Positions 46,796 to 55,611 of a stretch of 64,000 nucleotides of DNA are shown one piece after another. How positions within the stretch are numbered: the stretch's first letter is position 1; each line of letters starts with the position of its first letter. The position numbers and the translations under genes were made by a program. Source of the stretch: Acinetobacter rudis (GTDB lineage Bacteria > Pseudomonadota > Gammaproteobacteria > Pseudomonadales > Moraxellaceae); assembly GCF_031157835.1 (NCBI RefSeq), contig NZ_JAVIDR010000007.1, positions 1-64,000 of the forward strand, written 5' to 3'. Below the pieces are notes generated by a model. It was given only the letters and a program-made list of their open reading frames with translations, did not search any database and was not told the DNA's origin.

Positions 46796-47434
46796 TCAGG
46801 CCTTGATCGTAGGACGAACGATAACGTCGCCACCAGTAGCACCAGGAATCGCACCTTTAACAACAAGAACTGAACGTTCTGTGTCAATAGATACAACTTC
46901 AAGACCTTGTACTGTTACGCGTTCCGCACCTAGGTGACCGGCCATTTTCTTGCCTTTGAACACGCGTCCAGGAGTCTGGTTTTGACCTGTAGAACCTAAA
47001 ACACGGTGAGATACAGAGTTACCGTGTGTTGCGTCTTGAGTACGGAAATTCCAACGCTTAACACCACCTTGGAAACCTTTACCTTTAGACTGACCAGTTA
47101 CGTCAACAATTTGACCAACTGTGAACAAGTCAACACCGATAGTACCACCAACTTCACGACCTTCAAGGTCTGCTTCAGCAGCACGGAATTCTTGTACTAA
47201 ACGACCAGCAGCAACACCAGCTTTCGCAAAGTGACCTTTTTGAGCGTTAGTTACACGAGATTCGCGACGTTCGCCAGTTGTAATCTGAATCGCTTGGTAA
47301 CCATCAGTTTCAAGCGTTTTGATTTGCGTGATACGGTTTGGATCAACCTCAATCACTGTAACTGGCACAGAGACGCCGGCATCTGTGAAGATACGGGTCA
47401 TACCGCACTTACGACCGACTAAACCAATAGCCAT
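46796..47434 (-). CDS. rplC: 50S ribosomal protein L3
   Basis: 212 residues; [20 protein letters not shown] start and [21 protein letters not shown] segment near the peptidyl transferase centre ([20 protein letters not shown]). 59 bp after rpsJ. Confidence 0.98.
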   Translation of the reverse strand: MAIGLVGRKCGMTRIFTDAGVSVPVTVIEVDPNRITQIKTLETDGYQAIQITTGERRESRVTNAQKGHFAKAGVAAGRLVQEFRAAEADLEGREVGGTIGVDLFTVGQIVDVTGQSKGKGFQGGVKRWNFRTQDATHGNSVSHRVLGSTGQNQTPGRVFKGKKMAGHLGAERVTVQGLEVVSIDTERSVLVVKGAIPGATGGDVIVRPTIKA

Positions 47435-47493
47435 GTGTGTAAACCTCTTAAAAAGCGGCTTAATTAACTTAGAGTGTTAATTAACCGAAAGCC

Positions 47494-47805
47494 TTAACCC
47501 AATGCGATCTGAACATCAACACCAGCTGCTAGATCTAATTTCATCAATGCATCAACAGTTTTATCTGTAGGTTGAACGATATCGATCAAACGTTTGTAAG
47601 TGCGGATTTCATACTGATCACGCGCATCTTTGTTTACATGCGGTGAAGTTAGAACGTTGAAGCGTTCGATGCGAGTAGGCATCGGGATTGGACCACACAC
47701 TTGTGCGCCAGTACGCTTAGCGGTTTCTACGATCTCTTGAGAAGATTGATCAATCAGACGATGATCAAAAGACTTAAGACGGATACGGATTCTCTGGTTA
47801 GACAT
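47494..47805 (-). CDS. rpsJ: 30S ribosomal protein S10 (NusE)
   Basis: 103 residues from ATG 47805 ([20 protein letters not shown]), preceded by GGAG; the frame extends to 47841 but those residues are foreign to the family. Also acts as NusE in transcription antitermination. First gene of the 13-kb cluster. Confidence 0.98.
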   Translation of the reverse strand: MSNQRIRIRLKSFDHRLIDQSSQEIVETAKRTGAQVCGPIPMPTRIERFNVLTSPHVNKDARDQYEIRTYKRLIDIVQPTDKTVDALMKLDLAAGVDVQIALG

Positions 47806-47965
47806 ACCAGTAAACTCCAAGCCAAATATATAAAGAATCACCCTTGACGCACCTCACCCATTGGTAAGTGTCAAAGGCAGTGAAAATCACTAAGGTCATG
47901 ATCGATGCCATGACTGTAACGATCTAAACAACTTTCTTCGCTGTTTAGCCCCTACTATTTAGGGG
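47806..47965 (-). promoter_or_regulatory. Structured leader of the S10 operon
   Basis: About 160 nt from the inferred start to rpsJ. Hairpins seen: CCCCTA/TAGGGG near the 5' end, GTCATG/CATGAC (47895-47914) and AGTGA/TCACT (47879-47891). Length and complexity recall the E. coli S10 leader controlled by L4; homology was not shown. Confidence 0.5.
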
Positions 47966-47971
47966 TCGCCC

Positions 47972-48000
47972 ATTATAGCGATTGCTTAAGCATTAAGCAA
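47972..48000 (-). promoter_or_regulatory. Promoter of the S10 ribosomal operon
   Basis: Minus strand TTGCTT (48000-47995), exact 17-bp spacer and consensus TATAAT (47977-47972). The predicted start is a G-rich stretch near 47965. Confidence 0.85.
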
Positions 48001-48043
48001 CCCACTTTTTTGTTTTTTCTCCCCTATATCGACTTTAATTTTT

Positions 48044-48790
48044 TTATACCAAAAGTTGTCGTCGTTGTGCCGCTAACACATAGTCTATTGCAGATTTTAA
48101 TATTTGATTTCCTTGAATAAATTTATCAGCATTACTCTGATTTAGATCACTTAAAAAATGGGATGAAACATCTACGGTGATAGCCTCATCAAGGCTTTGT
48201 TCAACGAACAGTTTAATTGCACCTTTTGTAATCTCTGGGTGAAATTGAAAAGCCAAAACATGCTGCCCAATTTGATAAGCTTGATTAGTACATGCGCTAT
48301 TTTCAGCCAACTTTATTGCCCCTTTCGGTAGCGAAAAAGTCTCTTCATGCCACTGCATAACTTCAAATTCAGCAGGTAACTTAAAACATAACTCAGGAAC
48401 CTGCTGAGTGGCATACACCTTAGTCCATCCCAGCTCAACTTTTCGATTTTTTTCTACAATCGCCCCCAAAGCATTTGCAATTAACTGCCCACCCAAACAC
48501 AAACCAATGACAGCTTTTTCGGTGGCAAGGTAGCGTCGTATCCAACGTTTTTCAACTTTAAGCCAAGCATAGTTTGACTCATCATTCACACTCATTTTAC
48601 CCCCCATAATAATCAATAGATCCACTTGATCTACACTGGGTAATGCATCTATTTCTAAACACACATCGGGTGGCAAGGCAAAGAATTCAGTTGCGGTAAT
48701 TTCCGCTCCCATCGCTTTTAGATACGAATAACAGCTACCAAATCCTTCCTGAGCAATATGCTGAAAATAATGCACTCTTAATTTTTTCAT
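48044..48790 (-). CDS. Class I glutamine amidotransferase domain protein
   Basis: 248 residues from ATG 48790 (GGAG 9 nt upstream); the frame extends to 48841 but would run into the neighbouring promoter. Triad: Cys in IGLCLGGQLIANALG (about 98) and His and Glu in FQFHPEIT (about 182-186). Resembles the GMP-synthase-like GATase group, often free-standing enzymes that hydrolyse glutamine or gamma-glutamyl compounds. Partner unknown. Confidence 0.85.
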   Translation of the reverse strand: MKKLRVHYFQHIAQEGFGSCYSYLKAMGAEITATEFFALPPDVCLEIDALPSVDQVDLLIIMGGKMSVNDESNYAWLKVEKRWIRRYLATEKAVIGLCLGGQLIANALGAIVEKNRKVELGWTKVYATQQVPELCFKLPAEFEVMQWHEETFSLPKGAIKLAENSACTNQAYQIGQHVLAFQFHPEITKGAIKLFVEQSLDEAITVDVSSHFLSDLNQSNADKFIQGNQILKSAIDYVLAAQRRQLLV

Positions 48791-48939
48791 AAATACGAAC
48801 TCCAATCCTGATGAACATTTTTTCAGCAAGAAGAACGCCAACTTATTCGTTTTTTATTTTTTTACACAAATTTAAACTTTATCTAGATGATGTAGTATGT
48901 TTGGTTTCATCCTTCCTTGCACTTTTGTTGAGTTTGCCT

Positions 48940-50124
48940 GTGAAACTTTTGCCACAAACTGCGTTAATTCATGCTCGTCGTCGCGCACCCCAATTATTAA
49001 ATTCGATTCAACCTCCTATTTATCGTGCTTCAACAATCATCTTTAATAATACAGATGCATTGTTTAATCGACATTGGACAGATGAATATGACTATAGCTA
49101 TGGCACACATGGCACACCCACAACATACAACCTCGTTGATCAAATTGCTCAACTTGAAGGTGGTTTATATGGACTACTTGCACCAAGTGGGCTCTCAGCC
49201 ATTAATCTTGTTAATAGCTGCCTCTTAGCCAAAGGTGATGAAGTATGGGTTGCAGACAACATCTATGGCCCTAATATGGAGCATCTGCAATACTTACAGA
49301 AACAATATGCTATTCAAGTTAAAGTGTACGATCCAACCAATGCAGATAGTTTTCGCCCAAGTGCTAAAACCAAATTATTATGGCTTGAGGCAGCAGGATC
49401 AGTCAGTCTTGAATTTCCCGATTTAGTCAATCTTGTAAAAAAAGCAAAACATGCTGGTGTCATAACAGCCCTTGATAACACTTGGGGAGCAGGACTTGCA
49501 TTTAACGCATTTGACTTCTCTGAACAACATTTAAGTGTAGATATCACTGTACACGCCCTAACCAAGTACCCAAGTGGAGGTGGCGACATTCTCATGGGTT
49601 CTGTTGTTACTCGTGACAAAATACTTTACCACAAGCTTTGGCAAATGCATGCCTTACAAGGCGTTTCTGTATCAGGTGATGATGTTGCCCAAGTTCAACG
49701 TAGTCTTGCTTCTATTCGTTTGCGCTACTTACAACAATCGAATAGCGCACTCACCCTACTGGACTGGCTAAAAACACAGTCACAATTTGCCCAAGTCCTC
49801 CATCCTGCAGATCCTCAAAGCAATGGATATCAACACTGGCAAGAAGTTTGTGAAAGTGGTTTAAGTGCAGGACTAGTCAGTGTTATTTTTAAAGCAGAAT
49901 ATGACCTTAAAGCTATTCGTAAATTTTGCGACCAGCTTCAATTATTTAAGTTGGGTTTTAGCTGGGGTGGGCCTGTTAGCTTAGTGATGCTGTATCAACT
50001 TAAACATATGCGTCAATTGCCCAATGCCCATCTTCAACAAGGCATTCTAGTACGTTTTTGCATTGGACTAGAGCAAACTGAAGACCTACAAGCAGATATT
50101 CAGCAGGCACTCGCTATCCTGTAA
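48940..50124 (+). CDS. metC: Cystathionine beta-lyase-type PLP enzyme
   Basis: 394 residues from GTG 48940 (VKLLPQTALIHARRRAPQLL). Starting at 48811 would leave only 20 bp to the divergent gene and add a hydrophobic non-family leader. The gamma-family PLP blocks are YDYSYGTHGTPTT, TALDNTWGAGLAFN, and VHALTKYPSGGGDILMGSVV with the Schiff-base Lys. Cleaves cystathionine to homocysteine, pyruvate and ammonia in methionine synthesis; other C-S lyase activities are possible. Confidence 0.88.
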   Translation: MKLLPQTALIHARRRAPQLLNSIQPPIYRASTIIFNNTDALFNRHWTDEYDYSYGTHGTPTTYNLVDQIAQLEGGLYGLLAPSGLSAINLVNSCLLAKGDEVWVADNIYGPNMEHLQYLQKQYAIQVKVYDPTNADSFRPSAKTKLLWLEAAGSVSLEFPDLVNLVKKAKHAGVITALDNTWGAGLAFNAFDFSEQHLSVDITVHALTKYPSGGGDILMGSVVTRDKILYHKLWQMHALQGVSVSGDDVAQVQRSLASIRLRYLQQSNSALTLLDWLKTQSQFAQVLHPADPQSNGYQHWQEVCESGLSAGLVSVIFKAEYDLKAIRKFCDQLQLFKLGFSWGGPVSLVMLYQLKHMRQLPNAHLQQGILVRFCIGLEQTEDLQADIQQALAIL

Positions 50125-50142
50125 TACATTCTCTAAAAACGA

Positions 50143-50175
50143 TAGAACCAATAAACTCAATGAATATTGGTTCTA
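50143..50175 (+). terminator. Hairpin after metC
   Basis: 11-bp perfect arms TAGAACCAATA/TATTGGTTCTA with an 11-nt loop, 18 bp past the stop; no real U tract. Confidence 0.55.
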
Positions 50176-50344
50176 CCTATTACAATCACGACTTATAAGC
50201 GCAAAAAATATATTTCAACAATTAAAACATGATTTACAAGTCATATATTTCATGCAAATCTGTATGAAATTTCTACAATTTCAAAAATATTTTCACTGTT
50301 ATTTATCCCTAAATACGCAACAAAGATGAAAAGGTATAACAAAT

Positions 50345-51925
50345 ATGACAGCCATTACACTTGCCAAAAAATCATCAGACCCAACTCAAGATATCGTAAT
50401 GTACTCGCAATTTGCCAATCGTCATGGCCTTATTGCAGGTGCAACAGGTACAGGAAAAACCATAACACTCAAAGTGTTAGCTGAAAATTTCTCACGCTTA
50501 GGTGTACCTGTATTTCTGGCAGATGCAAAAGGCGATGTATCAAGTATTGCCAAAGCAGGTTCAACCAACCCTAAATTTGAGCAACGCCTTCGTACATTGG
50601 GCATAACATCAATTGATTTTTCAGCTTCACCTGTTATCTTTTGGGATTTATTCGGTGAACAAGGCCACCCGATTCGCACCACCATTTCAGAAGTAGGTCC
50701 TCTTCTTCTGGCACAAATGCTGAATTTAAATGATACACAACAGGGCGTATTATCAGCAGTTTTTCGAATTGCCGATGACCAAGGACTCCTCCTGATTGAC
50801 TTTAAAGACCTCAAGGCCATGTTGAGCTATGTGAGTGAAAATGCAAATGAACTTAAAAGCGAGTATGGCAACTTATCACCAGCAAGTTTAGGCGCCATTC
50901 AACGTAATTTACTTGCCCTTGGAGACCAAGGTGGCGAACAATTTTTCGGTGAGCCGAGCTTAGATATTTTGGACTTTCTTCAGACCGACACTCAAGGTCA
51001 CGGTTATATTAACTTGTTGGCTGCTGATAAATTAATGAACACCCCTAAACTCTATGCAACATTCTTACTTTGGATGCTCTCAGAGCTTTTTGAAAAACTA
51101 CCAGAAGTTGGTGACTTAGATAAACCCAAACTGGTCTTCTTCTTTGATGAAGCACACTTACTTTTTAACAATGCCAGCCCAACATTACAAGATAAAATTC
51201 AACAAGTTGTACGGTTAATTCGCTCCAAAGGTGTGGGCATATATTTTATCTCTCAAAGCCCTCTAGACATTCCTGAGGCAGTGCTAGGACAACTTGGAAA
51301 CCGTATTCAACACGCCCTACGTGCTTTTACGCCAAAAGATCAAAAGGCAGTAAAATCAGCAGCAGATACCTTTCGAGCAAATCCAGAATTTAAAGTTGAG
51401 GCAGCTATCACGGAACTAGCTGTTGGCGAGGCTCTTATTAGCTGCTTAGATGAAAAAGGCACTCCACAAATTGTGGAACGCGCTTTAATTATGCCACCCT
51501 ACTCTTCATTCGAACCACTCTCCACCACAGAACGTCAAACCCTGATACAACAGAGCATTGTCGCTGGTGTTTATGAACAAGTTGTTGATCGCGATAGTGC
51601 TTATGAAATGCTACAACGCAAAGTCACCAAAAACATTCAACAAAAACAGCTGCAAGAACAAATAGCTGCCCAAACTAAGCAAGATGATGCATTAGCAAAA
51701 CAAAATGCCAAAGCACAGGAACAAATCCAACGTCAGCTAGAAAAAGAGCAAGAACGAGCACTTCGAGAACAACAAAAGGAAGCTGATCGTCAAGCACGAG
51801 AACGAGCAAAAATGACACAAGATATTGTAAGTACTTTTGCAAAAAGTGCAGCGCGAAGCCTTGGTGGTAGCAGTGGCCAAAAACTGGTGCGAGGACTCTT
51901 AGGCTCACTATTCGGCAAACGTTAG
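50345..51925 (+). CDS. yjgR: HerA-like/DUF853 ATPase YjgR
   Basis: 526 residues. Walker [13 protein letters not shown] at about 32-43, Walker [14 protein letters not shown] at about 262-274, and [18 protein letters not shown]. The C-terminal 420-495 region is a Gln/Lys/Glu/Arg-rich coiled coil, and the tail ends [18 protein letters not shown]. Family of HerA/FtsK-like ATPases with unclear DNA or protein substrate. Stand-alone gene. Confidence 0.9.
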   Translation: MTAITLAKKSSDPTQDIVMYSQFANRHGLIAGATGTGKTITLKVLAENFSRLGVPVFLADAKGDVSSIAKAGSTNPKFEQRLRTLGITSIDFSASPVIFWDLFGEQGHPIRTTISEVGPLLLAQMLNLNDTQQGVLSAVFRIADDQGLLLIDFKDLKAMLSYVSENANELKSEYGNLSPASLGAIQRNLLALGDQGGEQFFGEPSLDILDFLQTDTQGHGYINLLAADKLMNTPKLYATFLLWMLSELFEKLPEVGDLDKPKLVFFFDEAHLLFNNASPTLQDKIQQVVRLIRSKGVGIYFISQSPLDIPEAVLGQLGNRIQHALRAFTPKDQKAVKSAADTFRANPEFKVEAAITELAVGEALISCLDEKGTPQIVERALIMPPYSSFEPLSTTERQTLIQQSIVAGVYEQVVDRDSAYEMLQRKVTKNIQQKQLQEQIAAQTKQDDALAKQNAKAQEQIQRQLEKEQERALREQQKEADRQARERAKMTQDIVSTFAKSAARSLGGSSGQKLVRGLLGSLFGKR

Positions 51926-51957
51926 TCATTCAATATTTTTTATTTATATGTTTTAAA

Positions 51958-52012
51958 ATCTTACTTACAAAGGTATGCTCTTGCTGCACCCGTACTGTAT
52001 TGTAAGTAAGAT
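51958..52012. repeat. 55-bp inverted repeat downstream of yjgR
   Basis: Perfect 13-bp arms (ATCTTACTTACAA and its complement, 51958-51970 and 52000-52012) enclosing 29 nt. Not a usual terminator because of the large loop and the lack of a U tract. Could be an interspersed palindromic element or a structured RNA. Confidence 0.6.
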
Positions 52013-52130
52013 AAAAAGTTGCACCCTTTACCAGCAATATAGATCAGATGTTGCAAAATAATAAGCTAATCTATTAATCCCATAAAATAATTAAGTAATT
52101 TTCTATTTGTCTATTTACAACCCATCTTTA

Positions 52131-52153
52131 AAAATGTATTTTAAATACATCTT
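52131..52153 (+). promoter_or_regulatory. NsrR operator upstream of the truncated flavohemoglobin
   Basis: ATGTATTT-T-AAATACAT, a perfect 8-1-8 palindrome followed by CTT, aligns with the E. coli NsrR site (AAGATGCATTT, N, AAATGCATCTT) with three differences by my count. It lies 25 bp before the ATG, and nsrR itself is the next gene. Confidence 0.85.
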
Positions 52154-52177
52154 ATAACAAACGCAGCAGTTCTCGCC

Positions 52178-52945
52178 ATGACTATGACTCCACAGCAAAT
52201 TGAACTTGTAAAAAGCACTGTCCCTGTTTTACGTGAAAATGGTGTTACCCTAACCAGTTATTTTTATAAGCGTATGCTTAACAATAACCCAGATTTAAAA
52301 AATGTATTTAACATGGACAGCCAAACTTCTGGTCGTCAACCTCGTGCTCTTGCAGCTGCAGTGCTCGCTTATGCAGAACATATTGAAAATCCAGCTGCTT
52401 TAGCCAAAGCAGTTGAACGCATGGCCACTAAACATGTGAGTCTAGATATCCAGCCTGATCAATATTCGATTGTGGGCGAAAACCTATTACACTCGATTAG
52501 TGAAGTATTGGATGTACCATTCGAGTCAGAACTCATCGAAGCATGGAAACAAGCTTACCTACAACTGGCTGACATTTTAATTGGTGTAGAGAAACAGAAA
52601 TACGAGACACTTGCCGCTCAACAAGGTGGCTGGGCAGGTTGGAGATCATTTGAGATTTCTAATATTGAGACAAATGAAGCTGGACAACTTTACACAGTAA
52701 CGGCCAGCGACCATCAGGCAATTCTTCCAGCAACAGCAGGACAATTTGTTTCAGTTAAAGTCAAAGTGCCTGGACATGATTTACATCAGCCGCATCAATT
52801 TGTACTCACTAATAACCAAGAACAACAGTATCAATTCTTAGTAAAAGCAGAAGAAAATCGTACCGAGTTCTCTGTCGCAAACATCTTACTTGAGCACTAT
52901 ACAGTTGGTAATCAAGTGGAACTTAGCGCACCACTAAACAAGTAA
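52178..52945 (+). CDS. Flavohemoglobin-like protein lacking the NAD(P) domain
   Basis: 255 residues against about 400 for Hmp. The globin domain is complete (1-140): distal-pocket YFYKRM, proximal heme His in ATKHVSLDIQPDQYSIVGENLL, and EAWKQAYLQLADILIGVE. The FAD barrel (150-250) is present but the RxYS flavin motif reads HQFVLTN. The frame stops at the end of the barrel (VELSAPLNK), and a stem-loop follows at once, with no reductase remnant. It cannot reduce itself as Hmp does, so nitric-oxide dioxygenation would need an outside electron donor, or it acts as an NO sensor or carrier. Control by NsrR is likely. Confidence 0.85.
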   Translation: MTMTPQQIELVKSTVPVLRENGVTLTSYFYKRMLNNNPDLKNVFNMDSQTSGRQPRALAAAVLAYAEHIENPAALAKAVERMATKHVSLDIQPDQYSIVGENLLHSISEVLDVPFESELIEAWKQAYLQLADILIGVEKQKYETLAAQQGGWAGWRSFEISNIETNEAGQLYTVTASDHQAILPATAGQFVSVKVKVPGHDLHQPHQFVLTNNQEQQYQFLVKAEENRTEFSVANILLEHYTVGNQVELSAPLNK

Positions 52946-52956
52946 ATTTACTTCAA

Positions 52957-52993
52957 ACACCTTATGAGGCAATAGAATTGCTTCATAAGGTGT
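52957..52993 (+). terminator. Hairpin after the flavohemoglobin-like gene
   Basis: 16-bp stem with one G-U pair (52957-52972 with 52978-52993) and a 5-nt loop, beginning 11 bp after the stop; short T stretch follows. Confidence 0.75.
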
Positions 52994-53128
52994 CGTTTAT
53001 TACATGCCATTGGCCAATCAAACAACAATAAAAACCAAGGTAGCTGTCAAAATACTGTAATACATTCCCTTCTCAGCTCAATCACGCTATGATCAAGTCA
53101 TCTTGCCCAACTCAAATGACGCAGCCAC

Positions 53129-53566
53129 ATGCAACTGAATAAGTTTACTGATTATGCTTTGCGAATATTGGTCTATATCTCTACACCAAGAGACACCCCT
53201 TATACCATCGCAGAATTAGCTCTAAACCTAGAGGTTTCTCAAAATCATTTAGTTAAAATTGTTCACTTTATGGCAAAACGTGACTGGATTACGACAATCC
53301 GTGGCAAGGGTGGTGGTTTATATCTTAATACTTCAACTTTAGATTTAAAACTCAGTGAAATTGTACGTAACCTACAAGGTGATCAACAAATTGTGGAGTG
53401 TAATAACCCTCCTTGTGTATTACGCCCCAACTGTCAACTCAAAGGTATTCTTGATCAAGCATTAGAACAATTCTATGCTTCTTTAGAGCAGTACACACTG
53501 CGTCAAGTCCTTCAAATGAATCCTCAAGACAATAACAATACACCAATACACGTCATTACACTTTGA
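53129..53566 (+). CDS. nsrR: Nitric-oxide-sensing repressor NsrR (Rrf2 family)
   Basis: 145 residues. N-terminal winged helix (MQLNKFTDYALRILVY, then TIAELALNLEVSQNHLVKIVH). The cluster region VECNNPPCVLRPNC has Cys-x4-Cys-x5-Cys, the exact spacing of the three [Fe-S] ligands of NsrR. NO destroys the cluster and releases repression. The upstream palindrome at 52131 fits its consensus, so the flavohemoglobin-like gene is its likely target. Confidence 0.92.
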   Translation: MQLNKFTDYALRILVYISTPRDTPYTIAELALNLEVSQNHLVKIVHFMAKRDWITTIRGKGGGLYLNTSTLDLKLSEIVRNLQGDQQIVECNNPPCVLRPNCQLKGILDQALEQFYASLEQYTLRQVLQMNPQDNNNTPIHVITL

Positions 53567-53655
53567 TTTTACTTACTATTACAGGTTTAATTCGCCTGCA
53601 AGGCTCTCATCCTTTATAATGCCCAACAATTGTTTATGTTGAAAAGTTGAGTGCT

Positions 53656-54495
53656 ATGCATCGCAATAGTGGAAAATCTAGAAACAGTCGAGTCTCTAAC
53701 GCGCCAAAGAAAAAAATTAGTTATGAGAAAAAAGCTGATCCTGCGATTTCAGAATATTCAACGGCTTCCTTAAACTGGCTACGCCAAGCAGAATTTTTGA
53801 TGAGTGCCCCTAAACTTAGTTTATGTGTTGAAGACACTGGGTATGAGATCGCTTTTGCTGGTCGTTCTAATGCAGGAAAATCTAGCGCAATTAATGCGCT
53901 CACCAACCAAAAACAACTTGCACGTGCATCAAAAAGACCTGGCCGTACCCAGATGATTAACTTTTTTAGCTTAGGCAATCCAGATCAACGCTTAGTTGAC
54001 TTGCCAGGTTACGGCTATGCAGCAGTACCAGAAGCAATGAAAATTGTTTGGCAAAAAGAGTTAGAAAATTATCTAATTCATCGAAAAAGCCTGCAAGGAC
54101 TGGTTCTACTCATGGACATTCGACATCCCCTACAACACTTTGATGTCATGATGTTAGAGTGGGCATACTCACGTAAACTGTTTGTACATGTGCTATTAAC
54201 CAAGTCTGATAAACTCAATCGAGGCCCAGCAAGTAAGGCGCTACTTGATGTACAACAGCAACTGAAAAAGATGAAACTTCAGTTCTCTATTCAACTTTTC
54301 TCATCACTTAATAAACAAGGTCTAGAAGAGTTGGCTAGTGTGATGGCTGGACGCTTAAACTACACCTTAGAACAAACTGCTGAGTTTGATCTTGATGCAA
54401 TTCCGACGATGTCTGAAGAGGATGCTGATAGCGATCTAGACAGTGAAGTAATTGATATTGAAGAACATGAACAATCACCACGCATTGATCCATAA
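53656..54495 (+). CDS. engB: Ribosome biogenesis GTPase EngB/YsxC
   Basis: 279 residues from ATG 53656 (the frame extends to a TTG at 53647). Single G domain with G1 GRSNAGKSS (about 69-77), G2/G3 RPGRTQMINFF and LVDLPGYGYA, G4 TKSD. Essential GTPase for 50S assembly. Both ends are extended relative to E. coli YihA: about 40 basic residues at the N-terminus and about 45 acidic residues at the C-terminus (EEDADSDLDSEVIDIEEHE). Confidence 0.95.
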   Translation: MHRNSGKSRNSRVSNAPKKKISYEKKADPAISEYSTASLNWLRQAEFLMSAPKLSLCVEDTGYEIAFAGRSNAGKSSAINALTNQKQLARASKRPGRTQMINFFSLGNPDQRLVDLPGYGYAAVPEAMKIVWQKELENYLIHRKSLQGLVLLMDIRHPLQHFDVMMLEWAYSRKLFVHVLLTKSDKLNRGPASKALLDVQQQLKKMKLQFSIQLFSSLNKQGLEELASVMAGRLNYTLEQTAEFDLDAIPTMSEEDADSDLDSEVIDIEEHEQSPRIDP

Positions 54496-54588
54496 TCTAC
54501 GATATTCAAAACCTCAAAAACCGTACTTATTTTAGTACCTACACTTTGATCATTGCCCTACTTTATGAGGCACAAAGTAACATCTTCT

Positions 54589-54623
54589 TTTCCCATAGGC
54601 GACATCCCTGTCGCCATGGGAAA
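54589..54623. repeat. Strong intergenic stem-loop, possible REP-like unit
   Basis: TTTCCCAT-GGCGACA pairs with TGTCGCC-ATGGGAAA (15 bp, one bulged A, TCCC loop) between convergent engB and cdsA-like genes. High stability but no U tract. Could be a bidirectional terminator or a copy of a dispersed palindromic repeat. Confidence 0.6.
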
Positions 54624-54669
54624 CGGCATATTATGAATAGCCGTCCTCACCCTATCGACAGCTTAAAAA

Positions 54670-55611
54670 TCAGCTCCACCAATAACGTAAAATATGAAAG
54701 AAAATTGGTGCGGAAAAGCAGATAGAATCAATACGATCCAACATGCCACCATGTCCTTGAATGAGATTCCCCCAGTCTTTAACACCACGATCGCGTTTAA
54801 TCGCAGACATGACTAACCCACCAAAGAAACCAAAAATACAAACAATAAAGCCCATTAATGCGGCTTGCACATAGTTAAATGGTGTCAACCATGACATTGC
54901 CACCCCCAAAGCTGTTGCAAGCAGAATACCACCTAACAAACCCTCAATTGTTTTTGAGGGAGATAAATTAGGTGCAACCTTATGTTTACCAAACAATTTA
55001 CCACAAACATATTGCAGAACATCAGAAGCCTGCACCACCATAATTAACCAAATGGCTAACCAAATTTTCTCACCATGAAAACCTGGAATATTTAGATTAA
55101 ATAAAGCGGGCACGTGTGAAATACAGAACACACTCACCATCAAACCCCATTGAATTTTTGCACTACGCTCTAAAAAATGGGTTGTATCTTCGGCCTTTAA
55201 ACTTGCTATTGGAACTAACAAAAAGACATAGAGTGGGATAAAAAGAGAATAAAGCCCATACCAATTGCTGTATACCAAATAGTATTGATAAGGAATAACA
55301 AAATAAAATGCAATTAATAGAGGGAAATAATCGCCCCTACGAGTAGGCAACAAACTGACAAATTCACGTAAGGCAAAGAAGGAAATAATACCGAATAAAA
55401 TAATAAAAACGGTTTGCCCCATAAGCACAGCAATGGCTAAAACGATGAGCATTACCCACCAAGCATTAATACGTGCATTAAGGTTATCAATAACAGGAGA
55501 ATCTCTATCCCCAGCTCGACGTTTCAAAATAAAACCAATGCTAGAAGCGATCACTAAAATGACCGAAAAAATACCAAATAGCAGATAAGTTTGTTGAAAA
55601 TTATTTAGCAT
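54670..55611 (-). CDS. CdsA-family phosphatidate cytidylyltransferase (YnbB-like)
   Basis: 313 residues, about eight membrane helices. C-terminal CTP-transferase signature SAIKRDRGVKDWGNLIQGHGGMLDRIDS-type block (from about residue 265, with KRD, GHGG and DRID), plus SPSKTIEGLLGG. Makes CDP-diacylglycerol from phosphatidate and CTP. It overlaps the acyltransferase gene by one base and neighbours a CDP-alcohol phosphotransferase, like E. coli ynbAB, so it is probably a second copy rather than the housekeeping cdsA. Confidence 0.85.
   Translation of the reverse strand: MLNNFQQTYLLFGIFSVILVIASSIGFILKRRAGDRDSPVIDNLNARINAWWVMLIVLAIAVLMGQTVFIILFGIISFFALREFVSLLPTRRGDYFPLLIAFYFVIPYQYYLVYSNWYGLYSLFIPLYVFLLVPIASLKAEDTTHFLERSAKIQWGLMVSVFCISHVPALFNLNIPGFHGEKIWLAIWLIMVVQASDVLQYVCGKLFGKHKVAPNLSPSKTIEGLLGGILLATALGVAMSWLTPFNYVQAALMGFIVCIFGFFGGLVMSAIKRDRGVKDWGNLIQGHGGMLDRIDSICFSAPIFFHILRYWWS

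Noticed and set aside
48811..48939. N-terminal membrane leader of the cystathionine lyase-like protein
   Set aside because: It overlaps the divergent promoter region and is absent from the family; GTG 48940 restores a normal N-terminus.
52946..53128. Possible remnant of the missing reductase domain after the flavohemoglobin-like gene
   Set aside because: A stem-loop starts 11 bp after the stop and no reductase motif is readable before nsrR.
54589..54623. Ordinary intrinsic terminator
   Set aside because: No U tract on either side, so listed as an unassigned stem-loop instead.
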